Shown one piece after another: positions 1 to 6,340 of a stretch of 9,047 bases of DNA (position 1 is the first letter of the stretch; every line of letters begins with the position of its first letter). The position numbers were made by a program, and so were the translations under genes. The stretch is from Rhodothermales bacterium (lineage in GTDB: Bacteria; Bacteroidota; Rhodothermia; Rhodothermales; UBA10348): positions 1-9,047 of the forward strand of contig JABDJZ010000629.1 of assembly GCA_013003255.1 (NCBI GenBank), given 5' to 3'. The notes beneath the pieces were generated by a model. The model worked only from the letters and a program-made list of their open reading frames with translations, did not search any database and was not told where the DNA came from.

Positions 1-630
1 GATGATGTCGAGGACTGGGGGTTCGGGTTTGAGGAGGTGTACGGTGGGGATGACGACGATGACGGCGGTGATGACGACGACGACGACGACGGTGGCGATG
101 ACGACTGCACCCCAGGAGATGGCGTTACGATCCCGGCCGTCGACCTGGAGGGCAATACGCACGAGGGCCTGTCTGCAACGCTGATGGACGCCCGCGAAGT
201 CACCACCTTTCAGGTCAACTTCGAATACCTGTGCGCCCTTCAGATTTCATCCCCGAACGGCGTGATCTATGATCCCTCGGCTCGGAACGATGCCTTCACC
301 GTCCGGATCTACTCGGCCTCCCACGACGGCACTTCCTGGAGCCAGGGTGACCTGGTCTTCGAAACCAGCGTATACCACCACACCGGTTACGGCTGGGACT
401 ACAATCCTGGCGGTACCATTTGTGACCCGACCACGGCGAGCGACGGCACAATCGCGGGCGATCCAATGGACTTCGAAATGGGCGGTACGGCCCAGATCCA
501 GTACAGCTCGCAGGCGCTCTACAAGGTGCGCGATTTGCTCACGCAGGTGAACCCGGGTCAGGGCTCCATCCAGCTACAGAGCGTCCGGGAAGAGGGCGTT
601 CGACCCACACGGTTCGGAATGGATCAGTGA
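1..630 (+). CDS. Unrecognised protein with Asp/Gly-rich repeat (5' end outside window)
   Basis: The frame is open from the first base and ends at TGA 628-630, so the true start lies upstream; the GTG at 37 is an internal Val codon and an unlikely start. About 209 residues are visible. After a short aromatic/acidic stretch comes a low-complexity run of Asp blocks separated by Gly-Gly, ending at a Cys. A roughly 170-residue domain follows, rich in Thr, Ser, Gly, Tyr and Asp. It has Cys codons in the linker and domain, which fits a secreted or surface protein, as does the absence of visible membrane segments. The carboxylase-like gene follows after 35 bases on the same strand, so co-transcription is possible. 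I do not recognise the family. A surface protein or minor-pilin-like component is conceivable given the pilus operon downstream, but nothing in the visible sequence proves it. Confidence 0.75.
   Translation, partial: DDVEDWGFGFEEVYGGDDDDDGGDDDDDDDGGDDDCTPGDGVTIPAVDLEGNTHEGLSATLMDAREVTTFQVNFEYLCALQISSPNGVIYDPSARNDAFTVRIYSASHDGTSWSQGDLVFETSVYHHTGYGWDYNPGGTICDPTTASDGTIAGDPMDFEMGGTAQIQYSSQALYKVRDLLTQVNPGQGSIQLQSVREEGVRPTRFGMDQ
43..105 (+). repeat. In-frame GAC/GAT/GGN codon repeat encoding Asp blocks
   Basis: The codons read Gly2-Asp5-Gly2-Asp7-Gly2-Asp3 and are followed by a Cys codon at 106. Asp is mostly GAC with a GAT at block starts, so the DNA is a near-perfect trinucleotide repeat that could change length by slippage in units of three. 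Asp/Gly-rich runs in secreted proteins often bind calcium or act as flexible acidic linkers. No complete EF-hand or thrombospondin type-3 motif can be claimed here. Confidence 0.85.
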
Positions 631-665
631 TTGCTCTGGGTCCTCGCAGATGAATTGAAACGTCT

Positions 666-2048
666 GTGATGCCCCCTATGCAGGAGACTCGGGAAATCAT
701 TTCCGGGAAAGGGGCCCGCCTTCGCAAGGAGGTGGGCCGCCATCGTTCTACCCTGGCCGCCCCCATTGACGCTGCTCCACTGGCCTACTTCCGGATCGTG
801 TTCGGCGCGATCATGGTCTGGGAGGTGTATCGCTACTGGTCCAAGGGCTGGATCGAGCGGTACTACATCGAGCCGGAAATCTTCTTCACCTACCCTGGTT
901 TCGGTTGGGTAGCTCCGTGGGAAGGCGTTGGGATGCACATGCACTTCGCCGTGTTGGGCGTGCTGGCCGCGTTCGTTGCCCTTGGTCTGGCATATCGACT
1001 GGCGGCGCCGCTGTTTGCCCTGGGGTTCTGGTATGTGTTTCTACTCGACCAGTCCAACTACCTGAACCATTTCTACCTGATCGGGCTTCTCGCGACGATC
1101 ATGGCGTTCCTCCCAGCCAACCGATGGGCCTCCCTGGATGCGGTACTCTCGCCGCAAATCAAGAAGCGGTGGGTGCCGGCCTGGACACTCAGACTCATTC
1201 AATTCCAACTGGCCGTGGCCTACTTCTTCGGAGGAGTCGCCAAGATCAACGGAGACTGGCTGGCGGGACGCCCCATGAACGACTGGCTTCAGGGCTCTGG
1301 AGACGTCTTCCTGGTCGGCCCATTCCTCGAGTCTTCCATGGCCCCATTGGTGCTGTCCTGGGGAGGCCTCCTGTTTGACCTGCTCATTGTACCCGCCGTG
1401 ATGTGGAAGCGAACGCGGGTACCGGCGGTGCTCGCAATCGTGGCATTTCATCTTACCAACTCGGCCGTCTTCTCCATCGGGATCTTCCCCTGGTTCATGT
1501 TGGCGGCTACCCCTGTGTTCTTCCCGACGCCGTGGAAGGGCTGGCGGCCAGCAAGTCTCCCATCGGTTACGCCGCTCCGTTCCTCGCTGGGTTTGGTATT
1601 GGCCGCCTTTGTGTTGTGGCAAGTGATAATGCCCTTTCGCCATCTGGCCTACCCGGGTAACGTGAGTTGGACTGAGGAGGGGCACAATTTCGCGTGGCAT
1701 ATGAAGCTGCGCGACAAGAGAGGGCGGATCAGTTTCACTGCCGTCGACCCCTCCACAGGACACGAATGGGAGTTTGATCACACCGACTATCTGAGTTCGC
1801 GGCAGGCGCGAAAGATGCGAGTTAGGCCAGCTCTCATGGCCCAGTTCGCCCGGAAGATCCAGCCGCGGCTTGAGCGCGAACTGGCGGTATCGCCGCTTGC
1901 CATACGGGCAAGGGCCTCGGTGTCCCTCAACGGAAGACCCCGGGCAATTCTGGTGGATCCTGAGGTGGACCTGACGACGGCGGAGTGGGGACTGGCACCC
2001 TCCCGGTGGGTTTTGCCGCTGCCGAATTTCTCGACGGCTTCGGAGTAG
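666..2048 (+). CDS. Vitamin K-dependent gamma-carboxylase-like HTTM membrane protein
   Basis: 460 residues from GTG 666 (ATG 669 and 678 are alternatives; none has a good Shine-Dalgarno). The sequence follows human gamma-glutamyl carboxylase along its length. It has an HTTM domain with several hydrophobic helices (about 38-55, 94-126, 134-150, 176-195, 228-246, 252-287 and 304-323), then a soluble C-terminal domain (about 330-460). Recognisable motifs are DQSNYLNHFYL (128-138), VAKINGDW (191-198), FHLTNSAVFSIGIFPW (261-276) and WTEEGHNFAWHM (335-346). Lys193 aligns by eye with the human catalytic base Lys218; His135 and His262 also match conserved positions. The human enzyme uses reduced vitamin K, CO2 and O2 to convert Glu to gamma-carboxy-Glu and makes vitamin K epoxide. 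The bacterial substrate is unknown. Retained residues favour an active enzyme, and the neighbouring acidic protein is only a positional candidate partner. Confidence 0.88.
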   Translation: MMPPMQETREIISGKGARLRKEVGRHRSTLAAPIDAAPLAYFRIVFGAIMVWEVYRYWSKGWIERYYIEPEIFFTYPGFGWVAPWEGVGMHMHFAVLGVLAAFVALGLAYRLAAPLFALGFWYVFLLDQSNYLNHFYLIGLLATIMAFLPANRWASLDAVLSPQIKKRWVPAWTLRLIQFQLAVAYFFGGVAKINGDWLAGRPMNDWLQGSGDVFLVGPFLESSMAPLVLSWGGLLFDLLIVPAVMWKRTRVPAVLAIVAFHLTNSAVFSIGIFPWFMLAATPVFFPTPWKGWRPASLPSVTPLRSSLGLVLAAFVLWQVIMPFRHLAYPGNVSWTEEGHNFAWHMKLRDKRGRISFTAVDPSTGHEWEFDHTDYLSSRQARKMRVRPALMAQFARKIQPRLERELAVSPLAIRARASVSLNGRPRAILVDPEVDLTTAEWGLAPSRWVLPLPNFSTASE

Positions 2049-2193
2049 TCAGGGGCGCTGGCATGGTCCGACCAGGGTCCGGCTGAAATTCCTGCGGCCC
2101 TCATCTCTTAAGGGACTCCAATGGTGGACGATACCGCCATATGTGTCCCCCTCCCCGGGGACCGCAGATGCAGCCAGAACATCGCCACGCCTC

Positions 2194-3570
2194 ATGTACC
2201 CTCTACCGCTACCCCGATTCGCCATCGCCGACAGGCCGAGTGGCCGTCCGCGAACCGCAAAGGAAGCGCGGGCCTTGATGGCGGAGCAGGGCAAGGATCC
2301 GGGTCCAGCACGGTCTGCCAAGCAGTCTACTGCGTCCCTCAGAGGCCAGTTCGCCCACGAAGTCCCGATGATCATTCGGGAACTGGCTGACAAGATCCCG
2401 TACCAGTTCACCGGCTCAGACCGCGTGCTCTTTGCCGCCGAGCAGGTTCAGCGCCTCCCTGCTGCCGATCGGCAGGACGTGAAAGAGTACTTCCACCGGG
2501 TGGTGCGCCACATGCTCACGCTCGGCGCTAGTGACATCGACCTCGGAGGATCATCGTCGCGCGGGTCCATCTGGCTTCGGGTTCACGGTGACAAGCGGCC
2601 CGTCCACCAGTTCGGCATGTTTACGCCGGACGAATTCACCGTGCTGATTCTGAATCTCCTGAATGAAAGGAGCCGGGCACTTCTGGAGGAGAATCGCTCC
2701 ACAGATTTCTCGTTCAGCCTGCCGATCAAGGGCTCACGGACGGTGCGCTTCAGGGCCACGGCCTACTACGAGATGGACCAGGTGGCGCTCAACATGCGAG
2801 CCATCACGGACAGCGTCCGGCCGCTGGCATCCCTGGACCTGCACCAGCAGATTGAGCGCGGCCTGATGTTCCGACACGTGCGGGACGGTCTCACCATCAT
2901 CGCAGGCGTCACCGGCTCCGGTAAGAGCACCACGCTCGATGCCATAATCGACGCCAACAACAAGGATTTTGCCGGACACATCGTGGTGCTCGGACAACCC
3001 ATTGAGTTCATGCACCAGTCTCAACTGTGCATTGTCCGTCACCGCGAGGTGGGTCGTGACGTGAACTCATTCAAGGAGGGCATCACTCAGTCCCTGCGCC
3101 AGGACCCCGACATCGTGGTTATCGGTGAGGTCAGGGACCCGCAGACCATCTCCGCAGCGCTCGAGATCACGGACTCTGGTCACAAGGTCTTTACGACGCT
3201 GCACACCTCTTCCGCGGTTGAGTCGATTGACCGAATCATTGCAGAGTACCCGACGGACGAGCAGAGCCGCGTCAGAAATCGCCTTGCTGATGTGCTTCGC
3301 TGCGTGATCGCGCAGAAGCTGGCTCCGAGAATCGGTGGCGGCCGGGTTCTGGTCAAGGAAGTCCTGTGGCTGGATTCCTCTGCCAAGGCGGCCATCAAGG
3401 GCAACAACGCTTCCGAGATATACCAGATGATGTGGGAGGGTGGCGCCAAGGGCATGATCACTCTTGAGCAGGACCTCTTCAGACTGCTGAAGCAGGGGCA
3501 GATCAGCGTTGATACGGCATTGAACTACGCGAACAACAAGAAGCGGCTGAATCAGCTGCTCAGGCGGTAG
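2194..3570 (+). CDS. PilT/GspE-family type IV pilus (secretion) ATPase, PilT-like
   Basis: 458 residues from ATG 2194. The frame opens at GTG 2143, and TTG 2275/ATG 2278 (behind AAAGGA at 2259-2264) are also possible; homology begins well after all of these. The protein is a cytoplasmic hexameric motor of the type II/IV secretion ATPase superfamily. Seen in order: an N-terminal PAS-like region, Walker A GVTGSGKST (238-246, Lys244), a degenerate Asp box (LGQPIEF, 266-272), Walker B with catalytic Glu in GEVRD (311-315, Glu312), and His box TTLHTSSAVESIDRII with His337. An AIKGNNASEIYQMM segment near the C-terminus corresponds to the AIRNLI region of PilT retraction ATPases, and the closing GMITLEQDL part is PilT-like. 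It lacks the long N-terminal domains of PilB/GspE. It is the first gene of the pilus operon, 16 bases before the PilM-PilN gene. Canonical relatives have Glu-Asp where this has Gly-Gln. Confidence 0.92.
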   Translation: MYPLPLPRFAIADRPSGRPRTAKEARALMAEQGKDPGPARSAKQSTASLRGQFAHEVPMIIRELADKIPYQFTGSDRVLFAAEQVQRLPAADRQDVKEYFHRVVRHMLTLGASDIDLGGSSSRGSIWLRVHGDKRPVHQFGMFTPDEFTVLILNLLNERSRALLEENRSTDFSFSLPIKGSRTVRFRATAYYEMDQVALNMRAITDSVRPLASLDLHQQIERGLMFRHVRDGLTIIAGVTGSGKSTTLDAIIDANNKDFAGHIVVLGQPIEFMHQSQLCIVRHREVGRDVNSFKEGITQSLRQDPDIVVIGEVRDPQTISAALEITDSGHKVFTTLHTSSAVESIDRIIAEYPTDEQSRVRNRLADVLRCVIAQKLAPRIGGGRVLVKEVLWLDSSAKAAIKGNNASEIYQMMWEGGAKGMITLEQDLFRLLKQGQISVDTALNYANNKKRLNQLLRR

Positions 3571-3574
3571 TCCC

Positions 3575-3579
3575 GGAGG
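3575..3579 (+). promoter_or_regulatory. Shine-Dalgarno GGAGG for the PilM-PilN fusion gene
   Basis: GGAGG lies 7 bases before ATG 3587 and just after the TAG that ends the ATPase gene. It is the clearest ribosome-binding site in the window. It fixes the start of the next gene and shows that this organism uses Shine-Dalgarno initiation. Confidence 0.8.
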
Positions 3580-3586
3580 CACACCA

Positions 3587-5320
3587 ATGAAACTGGGATC
3601 ATCAAAAGACTTTGTACTCGGCATCGCGGTCTCCTACCGCGCCGTCCATGGTGTACTCGTAAAGACCACCGACGGGGCAGGAGAGGTGATTCGGCACTTC
3701 AATCGACCCCGCAGTGCCAATGAGCCCATGACCGGGCCACCGGCAGGCGGCCAGGAGTTCCAGTACGTTGAGGAGGCCGACCCGGACGTGAACTTCGTTT
3801 CCGGAGCGGAGGTGGACGGTTCTTCGCTCTTTCTGGCCTCCGAGTTTGACGCCAGCGATCTCCAGGGCGCCGGCGGAGACATGATGGCGCCGTCCACAAT
3901 AGAGATTGAGCTAACCGACATTCTGGACGAGTGCGCCGAGGCCGGCTACCCGGATCCGGATGTGGTCTTCTGTGTCGGGTCGACCGATCTGGATTATCAC
4001 GAAGTACTGGTTCGCACGAAGGGTCGGGGCGGTGACCGTCCGGCCAAGAAGAGCAAGAAGGCCAAGGGCAAGCGGCAGGATCAGTCCAAGCTTCTCCAGC
4101 ACCTGGCGGCTTCTACGGACGCGGCCTTTGATCCGGATCAGACGGTCTTCGTGCCGATGACTCCCAATGAGGAGCGCATCCCGCGGTACATGGCCATCTG
4201 TGCCCGGCCGAGCGAAATAATTGTCCCGACCCTGAGGCGTCTGGCCGCTCGCAAGCGGAACGTTTCGGCCACGGTCATTGAGACGGAGGTCAGTCTCCTG
4301 ATCGGACTCGTCCGCCGCATGGTGGCGGACCGGGATGCCGGTCGCACCCCGCCGACCCGCCTCGTGGTCCGCGTTGGGGCCGACGATACGGTGATTCTGC
4401 TTCTGGAGGGTGGCAATCTCACCCACCTGGAATCGCTCCGGTCCATTACCTCGTTTGACTCTCCGGACACCGTCTGCTCACGCATTCTTCTGCTGCAGGA
4501 CGAGCAGGGATTCTCCGATCCGGACGAGATCCTGGTGCTGGGCGAGGAAAACGAGGAAGGACTCACGCGGCGTCTGGCCGAGTTCTTCGAGGACACGACT
4601 GTGGAATGCATGCGGCCCCAGCTGCCGCATAGCCACGACGACCTGGATGAAGAGTATTCACGGGAGGCTACCCTGGCCGCAGCCGCCGTGGTTCGGCACA
4701 TGGCCGACCCTGCCGGGAAGGTCTACTTCGAGCCCGTTACCCTGCTGCCCAAGAAGCTCTTCAGGCGTGGACTGCGCCTGGACGGTATCAAGTGGCAGGC
4801 CGTACCCATGCTCCTGGTGCTTTTTGCCACAGTACTGTTCTTTATGCAGCGGTACATCTCGCAGACCAATGAGAAGCGGGCGCTTGAAATCAAGCTTGGC
4901 GAATTCCCCACTGAGTTGGTGGAGGGCAACAAGGAGGATCTTCAGGCCCGCATCGACTCCATTCAGACGGCAACGGCGGAATACGTCGAGGCTCTGGAAG
5001 TGTTGGACAGCATTCTTGTAGGCTCCGACCGGTGGAGCCGCGCCATGGAGCGTACGTCCAGGGAGGCGTCATCCGTGCCAGGAATCTGGATCGAACGCTG
5101 GGAGGAGGTAGGCTCGACGCTCGTTCTGGAAGGCACGGCCACGGACCGGGACCAGGTGGTCCGCTACGCGGCGCGGATGGACGGAGAGGTTCGCACGCTG
5201 TCGTTCGACGAAATCCGGGAATGGCCGGTATTCAAGTTCAGTCTGGCCGTGAGACTGCCCCGTGAACTGCCCGAGGCGGCGCAGTTCCTGCGGCGACAGG
5301 CCACAGCATCCGGAGAGTGA
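3587..5320 (+). CDS. PilM-PilN (GspL-like) fusion, pilus/secretion alignment protein
   Basis: 577 residues with a strong Shine-Dalgarno. Residues 1-402 look like a divergent PilM actin-like cytoplasmic domain: an N-terminal beta strand pair (LGIAVSYRAVHGVLV, 11-25), a DPDVVFCVGS strand, an ICARPSEIIVPTLRRLAARK helix region, and a second LVVRVGADDTVILLLEGGNL hairpin. A single membrane helix spans about 405-424 (PMLLVLFATVLFFMQRYI). Residues 425-577 resemble PilN: a coiled-coil stretch, then a small alpha/beta domain. In standard type IVa pili PilM and PilN are separate; GspL of type II secretion has this joined layout. Two oddities: the phosphate-1 motif, normally G-I-D-x-G, reads G-I-A-V-S (12-16), and there is a very Lys/Arg-rich insert at 145-168. 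The role is to couple the cytoplasmic ATPase side to the periplasmic PilO-PilP fusion encoded next. The assignment rests on pattern and context, since sequence identity to PilM is low. Confidence 0.85.
   Translation: MKLGSSKDFVLGIAVSYRAVHGVLVKTTDGAGEVIRHFNRPRSANEPMTGPPAGGQEFQYVEEADPDVNFVSGAEVDGSSLFLASEFDASDLQGAGGDMMAPSTIEIELTDILDECAEAGYPDPDVVFCVGSTDLDYHEVLVRTKGRGGDRPAKKSKKAKGKRQDQSKLLQHLAASTDAAFDPDQTVFVPMTPNEERIPRYMAICARPSEIIVPTLRRLAARKRNVSATVIETEVSLLIGLVRRMVADRDAGRTPPTRLVVRVGADDTVILLLEGGNLTHLESLRSITSFDSPDTVCSRILLLQDEQGFSDPDEILVLGEENEEGLTRRLAEFFEDTTVECMRPQLPHSHDDLDEEYSREATLAAAAVVRHMADPAGKVYFEPVTLLPKKLFRRGLRLDGIKWQAVPMLLVLFATVLFFMQRYISQTNEKRALEIKLGEFPTELVEGNKEDLQARIDSIQTATAEYVEALEVLDSILVGSDRWSRAMERTSREASSVPGIWIERWEEVGSTLVLEGTATDRDQVVRYAARMDGEVRTLSFDEIREWPVFKFSLAVRLPRELPEAAQFLRRQATASGE
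5312..5317 (+). promoter_or_regulatory. Shine-Dalgarno GGAGAG deciding the PilO-PilP start
   Basis: GGAGAG within the last codons of the PilM-PilN gene ends 4 bases before ATG 5322. It supports ATG 5322 over the in-frame GTG at 5262, which would overlap the upstream gene by 59 bases and put hydrophilic residues ahead of the membrane anchor. Confidence 0.7.
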
Positions 5321-5321
5321 C

Positions 5322-6326
5322 ATGGGACCCCTGCAAAACCTCATCATTATCGGCTCCATCTGGCTCGTCAGCATCGGGCTGGGCACCTGGATGACCTTCT
5401 TCAGGCAACCCGGTGAGTTGGAGCAGCTCCGCAAGACGGAGCAGCTGGCCCGAATGCAGCAGAGCGAAATCGCCTCACTGCTCAGCGAGGAGAATATCAT
5501 CCGCGGGCAGGCTGCGGAGATTCAGGCGCAGTGGGATTCGCGTTACAAGAGCATCCCCAAGAAACTGGCCACGCACGAGGTGATCGGCTACCTGAACGGC
5601 CTGACCGATCAGGGTTTCGAGAGCTTCAACCTCATCTACGACGAGGATCGCTCAGGCAAGGACTTCAACGCGCACATCTTCAGCGTGCAAGGCAGAGCCA
5701 CATACCGGGCCCTGTACCAATTTGTCTGGGCGATTGAGAACTACCGGTCCTTCTACCGCATCGTCAATTTCGAGCTGAGTCACATTGACCTGCCGTCCAT
5801 GGACAAGAAGACCGGACGTGAGCGGGTGGACGTGTTGGTCTCCTTCGATTTCGAATTGCAGGCCTACTACGGCGGAAGCGCCGGACTCAGTGTCGAGGAT
5901 ACCCTTCCTGGCCGCAGCAAGGGTGTCATTCCCGCCACGAATCTGCCTCCCGTACCGGCATCCGTGCTGCCTGCCCGGCAGCCGGCCAAGAACCCGTTCT
6001 ATCCGATCATCATGTCTGAGATTCCGCCGAATACCTACGGGTTGCTGGATCTGGACAGGGCCAGCTTGATCTCCATCGTGGACGGAAAAGCAGTCTTCAC
6101 TTCCGACAGCAAGGCCGTGAATGGAGACCGTGTTTCCGAACTCATCAGTGTCGGCGTAGGCGACGATGTCTACCTGGGACGCATCATCATGGTCGATCCG
6201 ATCAACAACAAGGTGGTGGCCCGCCTGAACATTGGCGGCATCATGGACGAGCGCATCTTTGAACTGGACGCCGCCCCCAACTTCCGCCAGGCCATTGGCC
6301 CCGCCCAACTGGCGCCATCCAACTGA
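5322..6326 (+). CDS. PilO-PilP fusion (GspM/GspC-like), periplasmic alignment protein
   Basis: 334 residues from ATG 5322, one base after the previous stop codon (TGA 5318-5320). The order is a short cytoplasmic N-terminus, one membrane helix (about 7-27), a coiled coil (about 30-75), and a PilO-like ferredoxin-fold domain (about 80-190, including VIGYLNGLTDQGFESFNLIY and a VQGRATYRALYQFVWAIE helix). A Pro/Ala-rich linker follows, then a PilP-like domain opening with the typical NPF motif (224-226) and containing GDRVSELISVGVGDDVYLGRI-type beta strands. Normally PilO is an inner-membrane protein that pairs with PilN, and PilP is a separate lipoprotein that binds PilO/PilN and the secretin. 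Here both are one chain, so PilP needs no lipid anchor of its own. It sits between the PilM-PilN and secretin genes, in canonical pilMNOPQ order. The PilO call is good; the PilP call rests on NPF, the beta-rich C-terminus and gene order. Confidence 0.85.
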   Translation: MGPLQNLIIIGSIWLVSIGLGTWMTFFRQPGELEQLRKTEQLARMQQSEIASLLSEENIIRGQAAEIQAQWDSRYKSIPKKLATHEVIGYLNGLTDQGFESFNLIYDEDRSGKDFNAHIFSVQGRATYRALYQFVWAIENYRSFYRIVNFELSHIDLPSMDKKTGRERVDVLVSFDFELQAYYGGSAGLSVEDTLPGRSKGVIPATNLPPVPASVLPARQPAKNPFYPIIMSEIPPNTYGLLDLDRASLISIVDGKAVFTSDSKAVNGDRVSELISVGVGDDVYLGRIIMVDPINNKVVARLNIGGIMDERIFELDAAPNFRQAIGPAQLAPSN

Positions 6327-6340
6327 CGGAGCCCGAAGCA

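Noticed and set aside
726..733. Perfect AAGGAGGT Shine-Dalgarno-like octamer
   Set aside because: It lies inside the carboxylase-like coding region with no start codon 5-10 bases downstream in a useful frame; the next in-frame ATG (810) would cut into the first conserved helix.
1041..1781. 246-codon open frame on the minus strand
   Set aside because: It lies wholly inside the carboxylase-like gene, whose protein has clear family motifs; the minus-strand product is hydrophilic, His/Gln-rich and motif-free, as expected of an antisense shadow in GC-rich DNA.
2145..2162. Hairpin GTCCCC/GGGGAC with a 6-base loop between the carboxylase-like and ATPase genes
   Set aside because: Six base pairs with no T tract is not a terminator, and such stems occur by chance in GC-rich DNA. 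It overlaps the GTG 2143 start and so slightly disfavours that start. No convincing promoter is visible in 2049-2193.
4138..4701. 187-codon open frame on the minus strand
   Set aside because: Antisense to the PilM-PilN fusion; its product is a Ser/Arg-rich run typical of a shadow frame.
5262..5321. In-frame GTG 5262 as the start of the PilO-PilP gene
   Set aside because: It would overlap the previous gene and place about 20 polar residues ahead of the membrane anchor; ATG 5322 has a Shine-Dalgarno at the right distance.
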